NCBI RefSeq assembly: GCF_047496725.1
Contig: NC_132970.1
Location: 14,917,501-14,981,500, forward strand
DNA length: 64,000 nucleotides
Origin: Anoplolepis gracilipes
Taxonomy: Eukaryota > Arthropoda > Insecta > Hymenoptera > Formicidae
Direction of reading: 5' to 3'
Positions 12,170 through 23,600 of the stretch are shown here, piece after piece. Under the pieces are notes generated by a model that made no database searches, was not told where the DNA came from, and saw only the letters and a list, made by a program, of their open reading frames with translations. The position numbers and the translations under genes are program-made. The first letter of the stretch is position 1. Every line of letters starts with the position of its first letter.

Positions 12170-13797
12170 GGCAACGCTAAAAAATGAAGGGAAAAATGAT
12201 GGAGTTACGCGCAAGCCGATCGTCCCCCACGGATACCTAATTTGTTGGTTTTCTATTCCCACCTTAGTACCCCATTTATTCATACGCGGTTGTCTACCGA
12301 CGTCCTTAATTAATATTGCACGCACCGGCACACACGGGGCACACATACATTATTTAGTATGCGTTCCCAATTTTTTTCCTCTATTCACGCTGGATTGTCG
12401 TCCGTACGAACGAAATCGATCAGTCGCTTGTTCGACGATCTCGTCGATATCACGTACTTATATGAAGAGAACGAAAAGAAAGATAAGAATGAATAACAAA
12501 GAGAACCTCGCGGAGCTATACGAGCTGAGAGGGGCTCTCGATCGAGAGCGAATCCAAAGCTCGAAGTCTGATTTACCCCTGGAACGAGGCAATTTGATCA
12601 TTCTTTGATGAGGATGCGCTCGAAACGCGCATCTCTCTTCTCGCTTTTTCCTCTTCTTTTGCTCTCTTCTTCTTCTTATCTTATCTCTTGCTTACTTGTT
12701 GCTCTCGCAAACGTGTTACAAATGTTTTACATTTAATTATGCATATATGTACGCGGCGTACATATACCAATTACTTGGCATTTTGCGCGCATACATCCGC
12801 GAGATCGAGACGGATCTCGCTCGATCTCAATCGGACGCATCTTTTTTCCCTTTAGTCACTACAAACTCATGTCATCGTTATATTATTCCTACAGTCGATA
12901 CTTTAATCGTTAGTATTATATACTAATTACGTTAGAGCTATCAATCAACGCGTTATATTGAACCGTCGCCTCGCACACCGGGCGACGCATCAGATTTTTC
13001 TTACCCCCTTTCCACCTTTATTTTACGCTAAAGTTTGCAACGTCCGCCCGGTCGCGAACGCGATCGTACATTTCGTCTTGAGCTGAGAACATTCAGGCAT
13101 CACGCACGAGAGGAGGAGATACCTCTCCTCGACGCGAGCGCGACGAGAAAACTCACACGTATATATTACGCTATTTAAATAATAGTCAGTCCCTCGACCC
13201 CTCCTCCCCCTCCCCCGACTCCCGTCCGGTTCCTCTAGCTGCTCTCTCATGGAATGATAGTCGATTCGTCGATGTGATTTTTGTCCAGCTTCCTCTCTTT
13301 CTCGTCGATATTTTCCATTGTAGTCTTCGTATAGGCCAACGAAGTTTTCAGCGTCCATCGCGCGGACGATCGCGATTATTAGAAACTCTCTCTTCTTTGC
13401 TTTTCATCGTTCGAGTCCCTCGTGCACTTCGTCCTCTGGCCCGCCGTCTCGTTTTTTAGGTGGTTTCGAAGATGTGTACTCTTCGTGAGGCCCTTGCGAG
13501 GGAACAGTTACTCTTGTGGACGCCTCTTTTCTCCGAATAGCTTCTCTTTTAGCGATCATCATCTCGCTCTATTTTAATTCGATCTTATTTCCCTTTTTTT
13601 TTTTTATTCGGTAACTTTATAAAACCACGATAATAATATGGATGTATTAGAAAATAATAATTCCTCTCGCGTAAGCTGTACAACACACGACCTCTGTTCA
13701 CGTGCAATCTCGCACGACGCTGAGCTGCCTTTAGTAAGTGCGTCGATTACGAAATATGGAGACCATCACCATCAGCAATAGTCTCTGGAAGCTACGG

Positions 13798-15954
13798 TCA
13801 CACTGTTGTGACGTACTCGCGCATCTCGGGTGACTCGGATCTGAGCCAAGGATCGTCGTACTTGGACACTTCCTCGCTGCGGGTTCTCGTAGGGGGTGCT
13901 TTAGGGCGCTCGCGAGGACGTATGCGCGGTCCCTCTTCGCTTAGCGACCTCTTGGTCGCATCTATGCGCGGAACGTCGAGCAGAGCCTTGGACCTAATCA
14001 GCTGGGGCCTCTGCCGTTTAGAGTCCTCGCTAGCGGCGCGCACCATCACCGTCGGTGGCGGCGTAATCTTGGGCGGAGGCCCAGCTTGGGGAAGTCTGTC
14101 TTCCAGCGGATTAGTAGCGGGAACGGAGGTTTTCGCTCTGAACGCACCTTTACGGATGAGTCGGGGCTTGCTGGATCTGCGCGCGGTCGGCGAATACTCC
14201 GGTGATTGATCTGGCGATGGTTGCGCGATACTCTTCCGCTTGCCGGCGGGCGTGCCAGGGACCATCGGCGACCAGATTGGTGTCCCCACTTCTTCCGGGG
14301 TGGTGATTTTCGGCGGCGTCTTCTCCGGCGACTCGTCCTTCCAGCCGCCCTGGTAGAGCGGAAACGGCGCGACCTGATTAAGGATCCGCCACCGGAATTC
14401 CTCGTCGTCGCTCTTGCTGGGTGTCGCCGGCTCCGGCGGCGGACAATGCGTGGGCGTGACATTGTGGAAGGGCGACCATTTTTTGTCGTCGATCACTTCG
14501 ATCGGGATTTCACTCGGCGACTCGTCGTACGGTGTCCACTCGATATCGCTGATGTGCTTCTGCTCACGCTTTTTCATGCCGATGGTCGGTAACGGCGACG
14601 AATCCTCATAGGGAGCCCACTTAGTACTCGCGATGCTGATCTCCGGTGAAATGAGGCGCCGCACGATCCTGTTCTCCAGCTTGGTCAACTGCCGCGGATC
14701 CGGCTCCGGTGACATGCTTCTACGTATGCTGTACTTGGGCCGCTCGCGCAGACTCTTGCTCTTCGGCTCGTCTTGACTCCTGTACCACTTTGACGGCTTC
14801 TTCTCGGCAGGCAGAGAAACGTGTGGCTTCATTGCCCATCTTGCTCGTAACGGCTTCTTGCTGTCTGCCGGACTGATGACCTTCTCTTTCTCTTTTTCCT
14901 TTTCTTTTTCTTTTTCCTTGTCCTTGTCCTTGTCCTTGAAGCCCCATCTTCTGGAACTCTCGCTTCTCACCTGAGCGGAGCGCTCCAGCTTCGGTCGCTC
15001 TCTTTTTTCCTTTCTGGCGGCTCTCGGATCCTCGCTGACTTGTCTTTTAATCTCCGGTTTCTCCCATAGTACATCCGATTCATCGGGCGCCAGAGATTTT
15101 GAATAGTAGAGTTTTTTCTCTTCCTTCTGTACTGGTTTTTCTGGCTCCGCCGCCGGTACCTTCTGTTCCGCAGGTGACGCCGGTGCCGGAGTCTTCACTT
15201 TAGGACAGGTGCATCTCGGCTTCGGATTGGGGTCCACGTCCGGCACTTGCAACCACTTTGCATCTCTCGCGAATCTCGTGTCGTCGCTACTATGCTTCCT
15301 TAGGTCGTGCATCGGCATCAGCAGATTCTCCGGTCTAACCGACCACTTGTCCGTTTCCGCGCTATGGTGCTTCCTGAGATCACCGCGTTGCGTTCCCTCC
15401 GGCTTTTTCACCTCCGGGGTCAGGCTGTGGCAGCTGCACTTTGTCTTTCTGGCGAGATCCAGATCGGTGCTCGAGGTGTGTAACTCCCACCGAAACTCCG
15501 TGGTCTCGCTGGTGCGCCTTCTCAAATCCAAGATCGCCTCGTCGGGCGACAGAAAGGTGCTGGTGCCCCATCTCACCTCGGTGCTGCGAAACTTCCATAG
15601 CCTACCGCGCTGTTGACGACTGGTGACGTCCACCTCCTCGCAGCTGCAGAGCCTCGTCGGCGTCCTCTGCGACTCCAGCGGCGCCGGCTCAATGGCATCC
15701 AAGTCTTCGATCATCCATGGGATCTCCTCGCGGCGTCGTCGGCCGCACGACGGACAGAATATGTCGTCGTCGCGACTAGTACGCGGCTGCTGCTGCTGCT
15801 GGCGGGGCAACGTCGGGGTCGAAGTCGAGGTCGATGCCGTGGGGTCAAGCTGCGAGAGCGGCTCCGCGTCGTCGCGACGGCCATCGTCAGAGCGTCGTGA
15901 CGTCGCAGCCGTGCCTGGCGATGCGCACCAGCAGGTGTGTGTAGCTCCGTCAAG
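13798..15954 (-). CDS. Candidate C-terminal exon of the Cdk5 activator: 718-residue Cys-motif and basic disordered region
   Basis: An open frame of over 2.1 kb ends with TGA at 13798-13800. It has no ATG near its 5' end, so it must be entered by splicing. The acceptor CAG at 15955-15957 is in phase with the preceding p35 exon (which ends on a full codon at 16638). Another acceptor at 16008-16010 would need a phase-1 donor. The N-terminal third has paired-Cys motifs (HTCWCASPG, DIFCPSCGRRRREE, RLCSCEE, TKCSCHS, PRCTCPK) and repeated blocks such as RRTSETTEFRWE, RKHHSAETDKW and RKHSSDDTRFARDAKW. The middle has a (KE)n run at about 14890-14940. The C-terminal half is Ser/Pro-rich with WAPYEDS, WTPYDES and WSPFHNV repeats and many SP sites. 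No known domain recognised. It could instead belong to another transcript; joining to p35 is inference. Confidence 0.6.
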   Translation of the reverse strand, partial: LDGATHTCWCASPGTAATSRRSDDGRRDDAEPLSQLDPTASTSTSTPTLPRQQQQQPRTSRDDDIFCPSCGRRRREEIPWMIEDLDAIEPAPLESQRTPTRLCSCEEVDVTSRQQRGRLWKFRSTEVRWGTSTFLSPDEAILDLRRRTSETTEFRWELHTSSTDLDLARKTKCSCHSLTPEVKKPEGTQRGDLRKHHSAETDKWSVRPENLLMPMHDLRKHSSDDTRFARDAKWLQVPDVDPNPKPRCTCPKVKTPAPASPAEQKVPAAEPEKPVQKEEKKLYYSKSLAPDESDVLWEKPEIKRQVSEDPRAARKEKRERPKLERSAQVRSESSRRWGFKDKDKDKEKEKEKEKEKEKVISPADSKKPLRARWAMKPHVSLPAEKKPSKWYRSQDEPKSKSLRERPKYSIRRSMSPEPDPRQLTKLENRIVRRLISPEISIASTKWAPYEDSSPLPTIGMKKREQKHISDIEWTPYDESPSEIPIEVIDDKKWSPFHNVTPTHCPPPEPATPSKSDDEEFRWRILNQVAPFPLYQGGWKDESPEKTPPKITTPEEVGTPIWSPMVPGTPAGKRKSIAQPSPDQSPEYSPTARRSSKPRLIRKGAFRAKTSVPATNPLEDRLPQAGPPPKITPPPTVMVRAASEDSKRQRPQLIRSKALLDVPRIDATKRSLSEEGPRIRPRERPKAPPTRTRSEEVSKYDDPWLRSESPEMREYVTTV

Positions 15955-16044
15955 CTGCCTTGGTGGGTACCGCGACTCCGGAGACGACAAGGCTCCGTTC
16001 GAGGCCGCTACCAGTCAGACTTCCGCGTTCGCTGGAACCGCAGG

Positions 16045-16637
16045 CCTATTCGAATTCATAGATTAGAGTTGAAATCAATCACCTCTTACTTCACTGTAAT
16101 TAATTTCCGCGAACGATTGATTTTTTATTTATAAATACATTGAAATCATACGTCATTACGATACATCATCATTACATGAGAGAGAGATATATAATTCTTT
16201 TATTGCATACTTAAATACATAATAAATAAACAAATAAATATATATACATGTATATTTATTTATTTATTTTAAATTTTAGTAATTAAAGAAATATTCTTTA
16301 TTTAATATGTATATTTGGTAAAAAACATATTTTAAAAATTTGCTATAGTTATTTAATTAAGGTTACTAATTTGTAAATTATTTATACTACTAAAAATCAA
16401 TAAATTAATAAAAATATAAAAAAGAATATTTATTTTAATTACTTGAAGATATAAATGACTGTAAGGTAAATAAATTTTTAGAATAAAGATTTTTGATTTT
16501 GTATGTTTGCTACAGTAAATTATAACAATAACTTAAATAATAATATGTATATATGTATGTGATTCTCGAATCGTCGATGATTCGATACTGATGTATTTAC
16601 TTTGATTTTATCGGTAAAAAATAGCAACAAAGCGTAC
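16045..16637. other. Intron and alternative exon end of the Cdk5 activator
   Basis: AT-rich intron of about 600-700 bases. A second acceptor at 16046-16048 is also in phase with the p35 exon. It would give a short tail of about 31 residues ending at a TGA near 15950, in a different frame from the long exon. Reading straight through the donor gives only nine more residues (VRFVAIFYR) before a stop. Confidence 0.45.
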
Positions 16638-16934
16638 CTTCAGTTCGCTGAAGATCTCTGTGAAGAATCCGGGCTCACTGTTGATTCGCAGCATTTCGGA
16701 GCTAAGTCGGTTGACGATCAAAAGACATCGGTCCCAGAATTTGTCTTTGCTATCCTCAACGAGGAACGGTTTTAGTGGATAACTGATCTCGTTGCCCATG
16801 TAACTGTAGCTCAGGTAAAGACACGTCAGTACCGTTGCCTGGAGTTCCTTTTCGGAAGCCTCGTCTCCGTCGACGAGCTCTTTCACCAACATGTACACGA
16901 ACACTACATTGGCAGGGTTTATAAAGGGCACATC
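16638..16934 (-). CDS. Cdk5alpha: Cdk5 activator, core exon 3
   Basis: 297 bases, 99 codons, phase 0 at both ends. The acceptor is TTTGACAG before GATGTGCCC; the donor is AAG before GTACGC. It encodes most of the Cdk5-binding helical fold, ending at FSELK where vertebrate p35 has FSDLK followed by a short tail. The next exon choice decides whether the protein stops soon or gains about 718 residues. Confidence 0.92.
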
Positions 16935-19900
16935 CTGTCAAACAAAAGAAAATAAACGTGCAATTAAAATGTTACATCTGTTACTAACTTTTATCCGAGA
17001 TAGCATAGATTTCAATCTAATAAATAATCTAATTAATAATAGGTTTGCTAAAACACATAATGGTCTGGCCAATACTTTTATATTAATTTATGTTTTATTT
17101 TTATTTATTTTATTTTATATTAATTTATATTTTTTTTAAATTATCGCCTGATTTTATTAAAATAACTAATCACATATCGTAAATATAATAATAAGTAAAA
17201 AAATTATTATTACAAATACAAACAATATATATGATGTTATGTATGAATAAAAATACAAATAATGTATATAAAACTCATAACAATTCTTAGTTACGAAAAG
17301 AAGTACCTTTTTATCAAATATCTATTAAGTATTTGTTCAAATATTTTATACTTAAATATTTATTATTGAAATTAATATAATTTTGAAGAGAAACATACGT
17401 TGAAGAGAATTTTATTTTTACTATATATGTATATTGCATCTCGTTTAATTTTATATATTTTTAATTTAGTTTTGAATTCCTATTATTATTATTATTATTA
17501 TTATGAAAACATGTCAATTCATTTTTAATTATATTGTTGTTACTAATTGCATACTATTTGTTATATATTTGTTATATGTGTACGTTGAAGTATAACGTCA
17601 TGTATAACGTCGTGTACGCGTACATGTGTGTCAATATAAATACATATAGGCACATATAATGGACGCAAGCGCTTTGAATACAATTATAGTCACACAGATG
17701 TTAATTAGTGCGGATACACATATAAGGAGAATATGTCGTATAAATAGGGGTCTATTTATACTTGACAAGATCTTCGTTAGCCATGAAATATATAAAAAAG
17801 TGTGCAATCAGGTATATCTATATTCTAGCATACAATTGCAATATTAATTTATATTGCGTATAGTAATTTTACAATGTCATAATTTTCATATGTCATATAT
17901 ACACAAATATGCGATAAAACATTGTTCTTTCTAATATCAAGGAAAGTGAAAAATTTATCACATGTCTTGTTGAGCGAATAAGTCCATTTGAAAGAGAAGA
18001 ATACGTATCTTTTATATATATTATCAAGAAAATGTGTAGGTGTTGTGAAAGAATATTATCCGTGATTTTATCCATATTTCTTGAAGTTTAATTAATTAAA
18101 AAATTTACTAATAAAACTTTAGCGATAAGCGATAACTTTCGAAACAATAATCAATCCATTGATTTAATCAATATTAACAACTTTTATAATTTAACGAGTT
18201 TACTTATTGCATTATCAGGTAAATTGTATCGCATATTATAAATGAACTTGATATTAAATGTATTACATTAGCCTGAAAATGCAGATGTATCGATTCGACC
18301 TAATTTTCAAATGTAATGTGCATAAAATGTAACAAACTATAGCGTTACAGTAAGTAAGTAAATAATATTCGCTTCGTAAGCACATAGAGATAATTATGAG
18401 ATATTATAAAAAGTTGGAGCGATTTGATCGCGATTGTTAATGCAACATTAATTAATCACGCATTAACTCGGGGAATAAAACGAATGCTTCGTTTGCGAGA
18501 AGAGGAGGGGAAAAAAAAGGGTTGCATGTAACATGAGATTATCCTCGCGATGTAAGGAGTAAACGCGCATCGATTCGTGAGAGCGCGAAGTGGCGACGGC
18601 GACGCGGCGGCCGCACATGTGGGTGCATCAAGCGCGGCGAGGCCGACGTCGGTGACCCGGGAGGATCGATGCCCCCGATACGGGCTTTGCGTACTTACTC
18701 CCCGCGCCCCTCTCGCGATCGGCATACAACCCGATGCTATTTTTTTGTGTTGCCTTATGTGCCGCACAGAGCGCCGGCCGTTCCTCGTTAGCCGGGTCGC
18801 TTAATGCATATTACACCGCGCGCACTCACGCTTGCAATTTGCTCACACGCCAGAATGCACATCTCCGGACTCTCTCTCTCTTTCATTATGTCGTGTGCCG
18901 CGACAGGGCCGTCGACACTGCCGATGACGATGATACGTCCTCTCTTCGCGCGAGGAATAATCGGAGCAACACAATGCAGCGGAAAGAAAAAGGGATGCTA
19001 CGCGTGGCCTCACGTGAAACGCTGCCTCTACACGAGATTATTCCAAGATTTTCTTACGGAGACTCCAGAAACTGTGAATACAGTCCAACAAGTGCGAAGC
19101 ATCATTGTTGTTTTTCTATTACGTGTTTCTACAGTTGACCATTTTTCATCGAATTGTTTCATTTTTAACCCATATTATTTTTAGAGAAATAAGATTTAGA
19201 TTAATTTAAAAAGAAATTGTGAGATAAATAATGTAACCCTAACAGCGCACATGTTCAAAAGATGTTTATAAGAAATTTATAGAATGTTTTAACATCCCTG
19301 CTGTTAGGGAATAATTTTATGCAAGTGATCCATACCATACATTATTATTACTGTCTTAACCATTTTATGCGAAAGCTATATTAGTATAAAAATCTGTAGC
19401 GAAGATATTCTAGAAAGACCCTGCTTCAAAATTCTTCGAAAGTTAAAATGGATGAACTATCGATGATACTGAGCGAATAGGGTATTGCAGAAATAATGAG
19501 ACTCGCGTGACGTTATCGAGAAAAATTATTCATAGATAGCGTCTGTCGACAGAGATATGTTTTTATGTCTGCAACCTAATAAAGTAAAACTCCGTCTATA
19601 GACTTAACGTATCGCGTGAACGAACATAATAAATGCAAAATTATATCAGGTCACATTGCAAAAATATTTACATTTTTATTAAAAAAAAATATTTTAATTT
19701 GTTTTATAATAAGTTTTCTAATACTTAGGCATTTCGATCAATCAAGTAATATCTACAAATAATTTTATTAATATTATTTTATTAATATAAATGAAATTAT
19801 TATTTTTGTTGTCATTTAACAGGTGAAAAGGAAGATTATATTAGAAATTAGACGCATTATATATAATGGAAAATTTTCTGGCGGACAATTCGACCAGTTA

Positions 19901-20604
19901 AATTATTTTGATTGAATTAATGAAGGTAAATTTAATCAAAATGATGATTGGATTTTATTTTTACAGATTCAGTTTTCAATCTTCTCTCTCTTTGTTATGA
20001 AAGAATTGACACAAAGTTGATTAAGAGATCTTCAAGAGAAAAAGAAGTGCGGAGCATGATTTTTCCACTTGTCATTATTATTTTACAACAAATAGATCCC
20101 TTAATACAAGACTTTTACTGTCGCGCGATTCATTAGAATGTTCCACGTGCTTCGATGATCTTGGAGAAATAATCAAGACTAATGATACTCCCAAGAACAT
20201 GGTGTAGCCGAATATTGGGAGAGGTGGTTGTGTTAGTATATATGTCTGACGTAAACGTATATATAATCTCTAGTCGGTCGATATTCGCTCAGGAATAAAA
20301 GGTCCTATCGTCGAGCGAGAGCCCGGTACGTTATTCTCGCTTGTGTATAGTTTTAAATGTTTTAATTAAATTTCCAAGACTACGTAGATAACGATTGTAC
20401 GAATAAGCGAGAGTATGCCAATTTGGATCAATTAGTGGCGTACTCGGAATGAAACGTCCTCACAGCCGCAATTACAATTTGACGTTTAGATGTCCCGATT
20501 CAGATGTCCCTGATGAGAAACTTTGCTCAAATTCGCGTGAATGCGTTCTTGAGCTGCGTCCAGGTAATTAAATTATGCAAATTAATGAGACGTACATAAA
20601 ATAA

Positions 20605-20637
<33 letters not shown>

Positions 20638-23600
20638 ATTTGCTGCAATTGATAAAATATCCTCTATAGGGAATTCTATGAAATGCAGCAGCACGTGGAG
20701 ATCAAGATGTTCTCTCACGATTGGGTGTTTAAACATTGTTTGGCTTTTATCTCTTGATCATCTTTGAAGATGGCTAATTAAGATAAGATGCCATGTGATA
20801 GATGAAACACGTGTTATGCAAGGAAAACGTGACAAGAACGGAATTTTCAAATACATTTATATGGTCTCTTTTTAACTGGATTTTCAACATTGCGGTTTAT
20901 TTGATCTTGTTTGACGTCCAGACGAAACCGTTTATCCAGTAGAATCGTCCATAATTATTTACAATGTGTTTTGTTGACATTTTGATAATATTAGCAAGCA
21001 GATATTGTAATGTAGAGGATCAATACATTTCAATTATGAGAGAAAGAGAGAGAAAGAGAGAGACATAAACATTATTTTTAAATAAAAAAAGAATTGGTTT
21101 AAAATGAAAATTAAATTTTTCTTCTTAATATATTAAACAATATATATATATATAATACTTTGTAATAATACTGTAAGATATATTGTAAAGCTAACTGTTT
21201 CTTTCTTTATAAATATTTCATAAAATTAATAATTAGTCGATGCTTTAAAAAAAACCACGATGAAAAAACGAGTTAATTATTGTAAACTTAAAAGATCGTT
21301 TTCGCGACAAACTTATACACAATTCTATTTTCAGATTATTGGATCTGATTATTCAGGATAGGATCTGTCGATAGGGTGTGTCACGGAGCGAATGATGTTT
21401 ACTTTTAACATCAAACTTATTGTTAGACCACATCTATGTTCATAAATTTTCTTCTAGCTCCAATGAAAAAATTGCGTAAAGATATTTTAGTGACATAATA
21501 CCGTGTTAACGAATTAAATCAAATAAATATCATTCGATTATGAATATCAAATAAATTTTATATTAGATAAAAAACAAGAATACATTTAATGATAATATAT
21601 TAAAAAAATACTTATGGAAAATGTGTAAATTGTACAGATAATAAAATTGATCGTTATATACATGTCTATTTTTTTCAGTAAAATTCTTTCACCTTAATTG
21701 CAAAACAGTGGGAGAAAGTTATTGAAGAGTAATAAAACGATTTAATTATAAGGGCGCATATATCACTGTAAAAGTAATGTGTTTTTCTCTGCTTTCATCA
21801 AAACCAATTCAATTTTAGTTCAATCACAAAGTGGTACTAATTGTAAGCGGTTTTTGTAAGCGATATTTATCTCCTCTTTGCATACACGGTCACGGATTCG
21901 GTGGTTTGTCTTTTACACGTGCGTGTCATACACGCGCGGTTTTCAGACACACGTTCGGACGGGATATATACTCCAGGATCAACTGTGTGCGCGTTATACT
22001 TGAGAAATTAGATTAAAGCACGTGCAGAATCGATCCGTAGCTGTTGTGCTTCGATATCTCGAAACAACAACAAATATTTTTATTCCATCGTATGCTTCAT
22101 CCATGATAAGTACTTGCGCAAAATAGAATATATACTATCGTGCACTCACGATATTTAAATATTTTCTTTATTATATCCGATTTTTCTACATAATCCATTT
22201 ACTTGATCTTTTATAATTACGTGTCGGATTAGATGTACAAATTTATGAATACTTGTGAGAAGAGAAATATATATATATATATATTATATTTATTAGAAGG
22301 TACTCTTTAGAGAAAATTATTCAGTACGTTTAATTACCCCATTTATGTCAAGCTTGTCACAGACCATTAATATCGAATTATATATATATATCATTAATCT
22401 TGTCAATCAGTTAAAGTGCAATCAAATTGAATAATATAATGGGCAAAAGCTCGAGATTTGTTTTTTCATTTCATGACCTATAAAATTAATAGAAAATTAT
22501 CGTTATAAGATTATTATTCTATTTTCTTAAAATATTCTCAAGATTATTTAAAGTAAATATGTAGTATTTTTCTAATTCTTATATTTTTCTTATTTTTCCA
22601 ACTAATTTAGATATCTCTCGTTCGAAAGATCGATCGTCATTATACATTTTCTTAAACGTGATTTTAAATTTAGAGTAAAATAGAAAAAGTCTTGGCAAGG
22701 AGCTTTTACCCAAGAAAAGAAAATGTCTCCCTGTCATAATTAAGATCGAGGGGTGAACGGCCCTCTTACGAACCCTCGCATTTTTCTGCACGTCTCTATG
22801 GGGTGTTTTTGCGACGTTGCCGCCACTTCTGAGTAACGTTTGCGCTGCACGCGACCCTTCGTCCCTTATGTGGTTTTCTCCCTTAATGCACATTGCTGCA
22901 CATCTTTCTCACTTGTCAATCGAATTCTCGTTCAATCGAGTTAGCGTCACGGATTTGCCACAACATAAGATAAAGTTGTTCATAAGTTTATCAACTTTAG
23001 CCTTTCTGAGAATATAGTGCTGTTAGAGACTGTTACTACAGTCTCTAACAGTACATGTTGAAAAGATGTTTTTAAGAAATCCATAGAATGTTAAAACATA
23101 TTTTAAAATCCTGTAGATCTCTTATAAACATCTTTTGAACATGTCTGCTGATAGGGGTAATGTATATAATAATAATAATAATAATAATATTCGCACAGTA
23201 ATATTATTTCAAGTGTGCGAAGTCACAATATTAATAATGTTACAGAAAATTTATATGTAATTTTATATAAATAATAATAATAATAACAACGAAATTAAAT
23301 AGGAAAAGAAGAGATACTCTCTCTCACTGTCAAAAATCTATTTTATTTTAATCTTAAAAAATAAATTAAATTGTTTATTCTTTTATGACGAATAGTATTT
23401 TAACTGACAAAGATCTCAATTTAATGTCAGATTAATACCATACATCTTTATTAATAAGTTTTGGACAAAATTGAAAATAATATTAAAGTAATGAAGACAT
23501 ATTTTTATCAAAAAATAAAATATGTGCCATCTCTCATCACGTGAAAAATGGAATAATATATTCTACGCTTTCGCTTAATATAATTTTTATCGCAAAGAGA

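Larger units (their letters stand above)
9140..13797. other. Noncoding region downstream of the Cdk5 activator, probable long 3' UTR plus intergenic DNA
   Basis: About 4.7 kb without a supported gene. It is GC-richer than the surrounding introns and full of simple tracts: (TAA)n at 9556-9603, CT runs at 10251-10310 and 10393-10430, TA at 10926-10968, A-runs at 11742-11764 and 12137-12167. The part next to 13798 is probably the 3' UTR of the Cdk5 activator long form. Several TTTATT words (minus-strand AATAAA) occur, for example near 13017, but none is decisive. Open frames here are repeat- or GC-driven. Confidence 0.45.

Noticed and set aside
13808..16066. Multiple plus-strand frames opposite the long Cdk5-activator exon
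   Set aside because: Shadows of a GC-rich coding exon; the minus frame is the longest and has the structured motifs.
18577..19184. Overlapping plus-strand frames in the p35 intron
   Set aside because: A GC-rich patch with no conserved motif, no splice context and overlapping frames; treated as noncoding.
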